Assembly (NCBI GenBank): GCA_017562135.1
Contig: QEYB01000338.1
Coordinates: 1-64,000, forward strand
Length of the DNA stretch: 64,000 nucleotides
Reading direction: 5' to 3'
Source of the DNA: Dipylidium caninum
Taxonomy: Eukaryota > Platyhelminthes > Cestoda > Cyclophyllidea > Dipylidiidae
A program made the position numbers and the translations under genes. Positions 55,554 through 64,000 of the stretch are shown here, piece after piece; the stretch's first letter is position 1, and each line of letters starts with the position of its first letter. The notes beneath the pieces are model-generated. The model worked only from the letters and a program-made list of their open reading frames with translations, did no database searches and was not told the DNA's origin.

Positions 55554-58360
55554 TGGGCTACTAGACTTTATCGGCTATAAGACAATTAAATCGTATGAAA
55601 CAGATTGAATAGAGCATTCTCAAAGGTAAATGCTTAACGTAAACAAAAGTGTAAGGCCAAAAAAAGGGGAGCGATGGACACTAATTGGCACAATAAGGTG
55701 AGAAAAACACTTCGACGTCAATGAATCTTCGTGTGAGTAATTGGCTAGTATGCAGTGTTATAGCGCTTCACGGAAGTTACCTTCAAAACAATGGTATAGA
55801 AATATGAAAGTAAGCGGCACACGCAGTAGTGCAATACCATCCGTGTACTCATTTGCATCATCATGCAGAAAATAGATTAAGGATCTCACCGACTTATAAG
55901 GTGATCCTAGTAGACGCTTTTCATACCCTTGCTCCATTTCCGTTTGCTATAGAATCCCTACAAACCAGAAATGAAGCGACTGTGGAAACCGCCTGACTGG
56001 CTAACAGCTGATTGGACGAGTAAAAGAGCATAGTGAAGATAATGGACATTTATTTATCCAACTAAGCGAAGACAGTTAGTTAAGGTGAAAGGAAAATAGA
56101 TCGTGTTGTGATGAAGGTGATGTGAGGTAGGGGCTAAGGGGAATAGACTGGGGGCCAGCTTGGCCATTGATAACATGAAAATAGGCATGCAGTTTAAGTT
56201 AGCTAATGGTGAGAAAAATAGGCAAATTAATATGAAATCCTATCTAAAGAGTATAACATAAAGTGACATATCATTGCCATCTTTAGTTGAAGTATGATCA
56301 ACTGGAATCAGCGCCGAATTGTGTACAACACCAAGCTAACATTGTTCACTGGTTTGGATTACTGCGACGCAATAAAAGCCATAGCTACTAAAGGTATGCC
56401 TATAAAGGCGAGGCTGCGATCTCCTTTAGCCTGCGAGGTATGAAATCTACAAGTCTAGTAATTTGGGTTGTGACGTGCCATTATCACTTTGGTTCGTAGG
56501 ATTGGCATAAACGGTAGAATACACATCTCATAAGTATACGACATTTGTCACGATAAAACCTTTTTTTGTGACTAGGGGAATTGATTGTAGCCTAACTTCC
56601 AACGGCAACTTTATACTTCCGTCATTTATCGTCCCTGATCGCTTCAATCTTATGAACATTAGTTTCCCTATGAAAAATCCCGCGTTAAGTGCTCAAATGA
56701 TCTGCGATAGATTCATACTAGAGTAGGTCACAAAAATTGTGTAACTAAGCATGCTACGCACTCACCGTTAGTGTGATGCTAGCGTCTTGAAAGTACTGCA
56801 TGCTGATACTAACTTGCAACAAGTGCAATAATTCTGTTCTCTGTTCCACTTTAGAGTGCATTTTTCGTATGCTATCGAAATCTAGTCTCACCCCTACTAG
56901 ATTATTCTGTTTTTTATTTGAAAAATGGTACACCCATCGTGACATGGCAGAATAGAACTGGACACATAATGAAAAACAGATCCTGGCAAAATCTATATAC
57001 GACCCCCTCCTCTTCTAAAAATTTATCAAAAATGTATTTGTTTAAGTGCTTTACATCTGATAATCGTTACAAGCGCGGAACACGTGGCCAGGCATTTATG
57101 ATCGTCAAATTTCGAAGTAGTAGGTAGGGTTCGATCTCCCTCATAAAAGCAGCACAGGAGTAGAGGAATGGGGCTTAATAGAACTTCAAGGTGAATTAGT
57201 TGACAAAGTTGATGGATGTCTCGATGGTAAAGTGATCGGCGACTTGCATTTCACGCGTCAGGTTCGGCAATTTTCTTTTATTCTCTTCAGAACGACCCTG
57301 TTTTCATTATTGGCCACCATATTCTTCATGGAAGCGCTGTAAACTTGCCTAACCCTTTTGCCGTTGTGAAGAGAGTGCAGAACGCAAATGGGACTGACAT
57401 TGTTGTTGTTGCAGTCATAAAAAAGAAGATCATTTTTCGGTCGCGTCCCAAGCCAATTATATGGATGCATAAGCCTTAATCTTCGTTTTCCATTGCATTT
57501 GCACAGAATAATTAGCTGGACTTCCGCTTTGTGGGTTGTATAATTTTGTGTATTGTCTTGCATTATACTTCTTTATATTGATCCGTCGTGCGGTTTCGCA
57601 CATTCTGATTTCGGCCAAACGAAGAGGTGGTATTCGCTTATTTGGTAGATTATCCAGTACCTACACTATCCTTGTCTTGCGATCAAGCTTCACTTTCCTA
57701 ATCTAAGTCCGGCAGTCAAGGCTATTGATTCCACTTATTACGACTGCCCCATAACGTCGTGGCCGAAGGGTAACAATTATTACTGTTCTCTGCATAAAGG
57801 CAAACAAGTTAGGCTTTGCCAATAATGGGTTGGTGAACTAAAGTGAATGATCAGCACAACCGCATAGTGAAGAGTGAGGCGAAATACAAACCTTGCAAAT
57901 AAGGGAATTGGCAAAAGAACCTAAAAACCGGCTATTCTTTAAGCGAATCTCAGCACAAACAGCTAGTATTAGAGAAAATGCACTGGGCGGTAAGCAATTT
58001 GCACCCTGTGATAGGCCGCGAAGTAAAGGATTGAGTACACGAAAGGAAAGACAATTATACTACATCTATTTCTTACCCCTAATGTGTCCGCGTGAAAAAC
58101 ATTGCCGCATCAGCTGATATGGTCGTTATGAAATCAAACAGCGAAATTAGATAGCAGCTGACGACATACTGTGGAAATCACTTCGGCAATGAATCAATAA
58201 GGTGGACATCCAATAAATCAGTTCAAAGGGCCTAGTTAGAAAGGAAACGGATACCTGTATAACTCACTAGTTCCTCGAAAAAAACGCACCATCTATTAAA
58301 AGTACAATAATCAAATGAAAGGTAAGAGAAGTTGTGACCGGAAGTAGCACACCAATGCAG
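55554..58360. other. Intergenic region
   Basis: 2.8 kb between the FZR1 start (promoter side) and the EAF stop, both on the minus strand. Open frames are short and unrecognised. No repeats or RNA genes identified. Confidence 0.45.
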
Positions 58361-59220
58361 CTAAGGAAGATCCGCACTCCCTTCTTCTGATTCGGATTCG
58401 CTAAGGTGCAAGTAATTTGCCACCAGAGCACGCTGCATTAAGGTTGCGGGCTGCGAAGTCGTGGGAAGCTTCGGGATAGATTGTTGCGGAGCAGGAGGGG
58501 ACGATGTGGCCTCCAGATCGCTTAGACTGGAAAGACTAGAGGGTTGGTTGCATGGTTTCTGAAGGGGAGTGAATGTGCCAACTTCGTTAATACTCGAGGA
58601 TGAAGATGAGGAAGTTGAGCTCAACGTCGATCTTTTTAAATGTGAAGGGGCAAGGCGTTGGTCAGCGGTAGAACGCTTAAGATTTTGATGTCGGGAACTA
58701 GATTCGGAACTGGACTCGGAGACAGTACGAAGTTTGATTTTCTGCGTCTGGTTAGAAGTACTGTGAGATTGTGACGGATGAGAGTTTTGAATAGACTCAT
58801 TCAGCTTCTTATTTATGGTGCCATCGCGAACATTTTTCAAATGTGCAGCCTTGGAGATTCGCTCTAGGGTCAATTCACCAGTCTGTGTAAGAAAAGTTTA
58901 CTATTTTACACCATTTATAGCAATATAGTTTTAAGAATCATTGAACATTGAACGAAACCTACTGTTTTGTTAAAAATTAGAAGGCATTCTTTCTGAACTG
59001 GTCGCATGTTCCCCTTAAAGAGAGTTGAAGATTGCTCCGTACCAGACAGGTTTGGCAAACGAACATCGACTTCCTTATCATTTGTAATTTCTATCGACCC
59101 CGGTTGTTCTCTGTCAACGGAGGCCGGCAAAAAGTCACATCGCATGGTCATGAAGCAGTTTTCTGAAGGGTCTAAAAAGCTTCGACCAAGTTTAACTTCG
59201 TATTTCCCCTGGAGGGGCAT
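58361..59220 (-). CDS. EAF: ELL-associated factor (EAF1/EAF2-type)
   Basis: Partner of the RNA polymerase II elongation factor ELL, in super and little elongation complexes. Exon 1 is 59220-58963 and exon 2 is 58882-58361, joined across an 80-nt intron in phase; 259 aa, close to the family's 260-270. The N-terminal domain matches EAF: KLGRSFLDP, MTMRCDFLPASVD, VDVRLPNL and TLFKGNMRPVQKECLLIFN, against vertebrate HTIRYDFKPASID and VFKGNKRPYQKDCVLIIN; the junction TGELTLERIS aligns with TGEYVLEKLS. The C-terminal half is Ser-rich and low in complexity, with an acidic ending (SESESEEGSADLP), as in EAF transactivation regions. I chose the second ATG (MPLQGKYEVKLG) because the domain starts there; the open frame extends to 59283. 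EAF1 and EAF2 are not distinguished. Confidence 0.92.
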
Positions 59221-59852
59221 TATTTTCTGCGTTGCACGAATTTGTTGATGAAAGACGATGTGGATAATTACAGGCGAACGCACGATGTCAGATTCGCAGC
59301 GCCAGGAGCTAGAGACGAGGCGCTATTTGTGCGGCTCGACACTGACCTTGACAAATGATAAAAGATTTAGGAAATGCATATTTGTACACCAATAATTTAT
59401 ACACACTTCTGCAACAAATTATTTGACGCTATTGCTTTGAAGTAGGCAGTTATGTCAAGTTTTACAGCACTATAGTGTGGAAGCCTATTTACATTTGAGA
59501 AGGATTCAAAAATTCCTTTACCTGCAGGGAAGAGCTATGAATCACTGAACAAACCTATATGACCGAAGGTACTGAAGCAGGCCAGGATGTGCACAATGGG
59601 AGAATCGGTCGCGGAGATATCGTGTATCCTTACCCATAATGCTATTTACACACACGACTACCAAATCCCTAAATATTAGTGCCTTTCTTACAGAAGCGAA
59701 TAAAGCCACAACACGGAACGCAAGGGCTGACAAGCAAACACTGTCATTTGTGCCAATATTAGAGATATCCATCCTACGGCTTATTCTAGCCCGATCGCTC
59801 ATTTCTCGTCATCACCAATTGGTCTCGGGTCGATAGCCGGCGAACATCAGTC
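59221..59852. promoter_or_regulatory. Divergent promoter region EAF / DYNC1I
   Basis: About 630 bp between the divergent start codons. No obvious TATA box. Open frames on both strands here (59542-59836) have no recognisable product. A shared promoter is inferred from spacing only. Confidence 0.4.
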
Positions 59853-62800
59853 ATGTCTGCTACAGCTGGTCGTAAGGCTGAACTAGAATTGAAGAAGGAA
59901 AGGTTACGTGCCCTTCGCGAAGAGAAATTTCGAAGAGAAGAGTTAAGGCGCCAAGGGTTGAGTGGAATTAGCAGTTTGCCGTCTTCATCAGCTGATTTGC
60001 GTGGTGACCCCGATGCTCTCCTGAAAAACCTAGGGATTGAATCAATAAAAGAGCCATTGTCACTTGAAAAATGTGGCGATTATCTAAGGCCTCTCGAAGA
60101 GACAAAGTAATATCTTCTTCCTACAAAAACATCCTAAATTATTTCCAATCTTCAGGCGTTCCAGAAAATTGCAATATTGTCTTGTATCAGAATTCGATGT
60201 TCAACCTCGTCCTCCTGATAACTACGCTAAGGAAACCCAAACTGTTGAGATAAATATCAGTCGAGATCGTAGGTTTTTTACCATAGTGGTGGTTTTGGCA
60301 CCTCTCCTACTACATTTTGCTTTTGCTTTGTAAATGCATGGAGTGTAGTATCAATTCATGTATTAATTGGCCCATTACCTGAAGACTAAATTCTTAATAC
60401 CTTAAGTCATTCGCAATATCCTAACAAAAATTTACCCACATTTGTTAATATTCGTCCTGCCAGATGCGTTCATGAGACATCTAAACTGAAGGGTTAACTC
60501 ACAGCTCACGCACTGTACCTTAATGATCTGCATTTTTATTGCTTTGTTTGTGGTTTTTGGTCATGAATGTGTTTCTTTTCCGTTATCTGCATGATGGTGT
60601 ATGACATATTTTGCAATAGTTTTTATATGTTGCGTCTTGTGATTTATTCTTTTTACTGAAACCGTTTCAGCTGGTGCTATGGACTATTATGGTAAGCTGA
60701 AGGGGATTGTTTACAACCCACTTTAACGTCTTACTGTTGTCACTCGATCGATTCCCCTTAATCCTTCATTTATTCCTTCATTCCATATCCCTTTGTCCGA
60801 ATTTATCCACCTGTCCAATCATTCTCATCCATTTTGCTTCGTTTTCATTTGTCTTTGAAATCTGGCAACTTGTCCATTTTGCATGCATGCATGCTGTTCG
60901 CTAACATACGATTTCGTGATAACGTGTAAAACTTTATCTCAAGTCGAAAGTTGGAAAACTTGTTGTTTTGTGTTTTTTTTCAGTTCTCACATATGACGAT
61001 TCTCCAGTTGAAAACGATAGTCATCTGATTGGAAGCCCTTCCGACGAGGAAAGACCTGACGCGAAGATGTTAAAAAGCGTTCATGGTGAAATCCCCAAAC
61101 AGAGTGCTCCCATTCCCAAGGAAGAACTCGAAGAGTCTGCCCGTAAATGACTATAAAAGTATACTCAGTTTTTATTGGCAACTGAATTGCAAAAATCTCT
61201 TTTTAAACCTAAAGTTGTTGAACTGACTGAGGAACAAAAGCAACAAATGCTTCTGTCGGAAGGATTTCGCAAATTTTTCGACAGATCTGCTCGCATTGTC
61301 GAAAGGGCATTGTGCGAGAAAGATCAAGTCTTGCAAAACTCTCCCACCACCCCAAAGGAAGCATCGTGAGTTTTTTAATTAGATGTCAAGAAATGCAGGG
61401 AGAAGTTTCAGTTGCGGTCATTCTTCGCTTTCATTGTTGTGTGATTTCTAGAACTTCATTGTAACTGATAAGACTTGTTGTTTTATGGTGGTGAGATTTA
61501 TAAAGGGTTGTTTTCGTATTACAATAATTTACGGCAAATTAATTTTTAACAGCATTCACTAAATCTACGAATAATATTTATGCTAAACTGTGAGACTTCA
61601 TTATGAAACTGACAAATTTACAATTTTCATAATTTATACCTTTTCTTTCTTTAGTGACCCAAAAGGTTAGATCCCAGCTCTTCCTTGTTGCTAACTCGTT
61701 GGTTGGTTGACTTCCGTTCCTTTGCTGAAACGCTCTATGTAGTAGTGGACGCTTTCGCTTTAGGTTGCCGTATTTTTCAGCACGTCATTTACTCGTTTAT
61801 GTGATACCAACACTTGTGTACGGAGAGTAGCGCAAACGCAAGCAATTGTGCCAAAGCTATGACTAAATTGGGAATGAGTCAAACTCGCAAAGGTAATACA
61901 CGCGTTTTTCAAGGTCACGCAGTTATGGACAGATTCTTCAAGGCTTTCAAATGAATGCCTTTTTGTGGAGGTTTCAAAATCAATGAAGGGTCTTTAATTT
62001 ACCAGATTCAATGTGACCAATGCGCTTTATTTTAGTTTACAAAATTTTGAAGATTTAGAGTATCAGTAGGCAAGGGCGAACTAACGAATCGGAACTTCCT
62101 TTAGGAGGTCATAACGTACGATGTAGGGTCATGTAGTAATTTGGTGGAAAGTTACATAAATCTCAAAGAAAGCAAAACGTGAATAAGAACCCTTGCCCGT
62201 GAAGGGCGAGGCTTTTGCACTTCTAATTCAATGACCTGGAATTAGGCCATTCCTGAAAGTTTAATGTTTAGAATTAGAACATACTCATGTTTCCTGAATC
62301 AACAAGACTGGTAATTTATCTACAGAACGCATGTACAGGGCGCCAGTTTTGTTTAGCTCTTCACTTTGTATATCACTTTCCCGTAGATAACGACTTCTGT
62401 GGAGCAATTTATTTGCTATTCAGTAGTGAAAGAAAATTATAGAACAGGATGTTATTTATACACGTTTCCTTAACTGACATCAGGATTCATTTGATTCGTA
62501 ATAAATTATAGGCCATAGCGCATAGCTCCCCTATGTGCAAATATTGGTTCAGCAACCACATGCAACACGTAAACCGACATCATTTCACTCGCCATTCCTG
62601 GGAATTCTTAGGCCTTCCCATTCTAAGAGTTGAAGACAACCATGTTGATTCTTTTACCAACCAAGTTGAAGAGAATTATATCAAGCAACCCCACTTTGGC
62701 AATTAGTCTTCCCAACTTAACTTTGTTATACATTGTGGGTGAGCTGCAGTTGTAGATACGCGCCCTCCAGTTAGGCCGTGGTTTGGTCGCTTACACGGTC

Positions 62801-63337
62801 GATAGTTGCACTACACCTTCAATTGCGCCTCGAGTTACCGATGTAATGGATATGAAGAAAGGATCATTGAATGCCCATGTGTTGAAGTTTCACAGCTAGG
62901 GTGAGCTGATGGTAGACTCGGTAGGAAGTCGCATGCCGTTGAGCTTGTCCTGAGGATCTACATGGGTTATAGATTGGCCGATGTGAGGAGAAACCACAAG
63001 TGTTAACGGTGTGATTGCTCACTAGGGAAGAAGAGTTGTTACCCCGCGTTTTGGATCTCTACTCGGAACGATGGAACAAACGACGCACCGTGGTGGATCT
63101 AGATTGGTCACCTGTCTTTCCTGAGCTTCTTTTGGCAGCCTACAGCGCTACTGATGAAGGAATTCAGGAACCAGCAGGTTGTTGTATGGTGTGGAACCTC
63201 AAGATTCCCACTCGTGGCTCTCCTGAATTTCGATTCCATTGCAATGAACCCATTACTGCAGCCACTATGGTCCGCTTCCATCCCAACCTAGTAGTGGGTG
63301 GTACCTACTCTGGTCAGGTCGTGCTCTGGGACAGTCG
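59853..63337 (+). CDS. DYNC1I: Cytoplasmic dynein 1 intermediate chain, 5' part
   Basis: Scaffold subunit of the dynein motor; its N-terminus binds dynactin p150 and its WD40 domain binds the heavy chain. Exons: 59853-60106, 60156-60268, 60671-60691 (21 nt), 60984-61142, 61215-61365 and 63026-63337, phases consistent. The gene continues past the window. The N-terminal helix RKAELELKKERLRALREEK matches the family's coiled coil (LKAELERKKQRLAQIREEK). DNYAKETQT corresponds to TYTKETQT. ELTEEQKQQMLLSEGFRKFF and RIVERAL match [20 protein letters not shown] and RIVERAL. SERWNKRR, VWNLKIPT and RFHPNLVVGGTYSGQVVLWD start the WD40 domain. The acceptor before exon 5 is inferred from phase: direct joining at 61168 would be out of frame. 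Remaining WD repeats are not found before 64000. Confidence 0.93.
60671..60691 (+). other. 21-nt micro-exon of DYNC1I
   Basis: Between acceptor ...GTTTCAG and donor GTAAGC there are 21 nt that keep phase between exons 60156-60268 and 60984-61142 and add PGAMDYY-type residues. Because its length is a multiple of three, it could be skipped without changing frame. Confidence 0.55.
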
Positions 63338-64000
63338 GTGAGTTATTTATTCTTCAATCGCCTCGTCTTTCATATAGGAGTGCCACGGGCGTCAAGAATG
63401 TCGTAGAGTATGGATGAATTTGAAAGTGATGATTGCAAGAGTCCACTTATTTGTAGGCGTACGTGGAATTCACATAATCAGGGGCTCTCACCAACGGTTG
63501 CCCCAGATGTCATAACATTTAAAGTACACTTGACATTATTGAGTAGAAGGGATTTGAGATCCTCTTTTGTTGTTCATTGATTGGTCGAGGAGACGATTTG
63601 TTCTCAAATTTCCCTGTTTCCAAGACGTGAGCACTTAGGAGTTGCCTGTGTGGGATTGAGTGGTTGAAATACTATTAGTATCGTGCAAATGTAGCGATAT
63701 CAACTGCTTTCTGTTTCGTTTAGCTAGTGCATGGAAATTGTACTAAAACCGTTAACGTATTTGTCAATTATCCCTTCTTCGTTTTTCCCTTATTCTGGCC
63801 ATTGGAAACGCTTTATTAAGTTAAAACAAATCAGTGTCGTTACATAGCATGAATGGCGTTAAATTAAAGAAGTTATAAGAAGGCTGAAATATTCGAGATC
63901 CAAATTGCATCAAGGATCGTCGAAGCTGAAGCAGATGACAACCTTTCATGCAAACTGGTAGATTATTAAGCTTGTTTTCTAACAGCGTTGGTTAGGTTTC
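63338..64000 (+). other. Intron of DYNC1I, running off the window
   Basis: After donor GTGAGT at 63338 I find no further exon encoding the expected next WD40 sequence (SNKRTPVQRTPLS-like). The intron therefore probably extends past the window. Confidence 0.6.

Noticed and set aside
61655..61665. 11-nt micro-exon of DYNC1I between TTTAG and GTTAG
   Set aside because: Its length would shift the frame. Exon 61215-61365 joins 63026-63337 directly in correct phase.

Overview
This is eukaryotic nuclear DNA carrying about twelve intron-bearing or single-exon protein genes. I see no rRNA, CRISPR, phage or convincing transposon. The best guess is a flatworm, probably a tapeworm. The evidence is very short introns (32, 39 and about 22-72 nt) mixed with kilobase introns, AT-rich intergenic DNA, and metazoan orthologues that are clearly recognisable but divergent. 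Orthologue names rest on motif-by-motif comparison with remembered family sequences, not on a search.

Layout. 1-3.8 kb: no gene seen. 3.8-10.2 kb (+): a large low-complexity AT-hook nuclear protein of about 1,528 aa in my model. 10.2-15.5 kb: no firm gene. 15.6-17.4 kb (-): a single-exon 604-aa protein built of eight or nine copies of a ~23-residue helical motif, with a TATA box; I do not recognise the family, and it is the most novel object here. 17.4-21.7 kb: gene-poor. 21.8-24.5 kb (-): ODAD2/ARMC4, an outer-dynein-arm docking protein. 25.4-26.3 kb (-): prefoldin subunit 6. 27.5-32.6 kb (+): SCAF4/SCAF8, an anti-terminator that binds the RNA polymerase II CTD. 33.0-34.8 kb (-): DHDDS, the cis-prenyltransferase of dolichol synthesis. 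36.6-38.2 kb (-): an unrecognised 558-aa protein. 41.5-49.3 kb (-): a Src-family tyrosine kinase that seems to lack the activation-loop tyrosine. 51.2-55.6 kb (-): FZR1/Cdh1, an APC/C co-activator with a long insert in its WD40 propeller. 58.4-59.2 kb (-): EAF, an ELL-associated elongation factor. 59.9 kb to beyond the right edge (+): cytoplasmic dynein intermediate chain, truncated by the window.

The genes do not form one pathway. Two act in RNA polymerase II elongation or termination (SCAF4/8, EAF), two in dynein biology (ODAD2, DYNC1I), and the rest are in protein folding, isoprenoid synthesis, the cell cycle and signalling. EAF and DYNC1I are divergent with about 630 bp between start codons. 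SCAF4/8 and DHDDS converge with about 350 bp between stop codons.

Exon boundaries were placed by hand from GT/AG sites, reading-frame phase and homology. In DHDDS and FZR1 homology continues across a change of frame that no good intron explains. These may be sequence errors or real lesions, and they are flagged separately.
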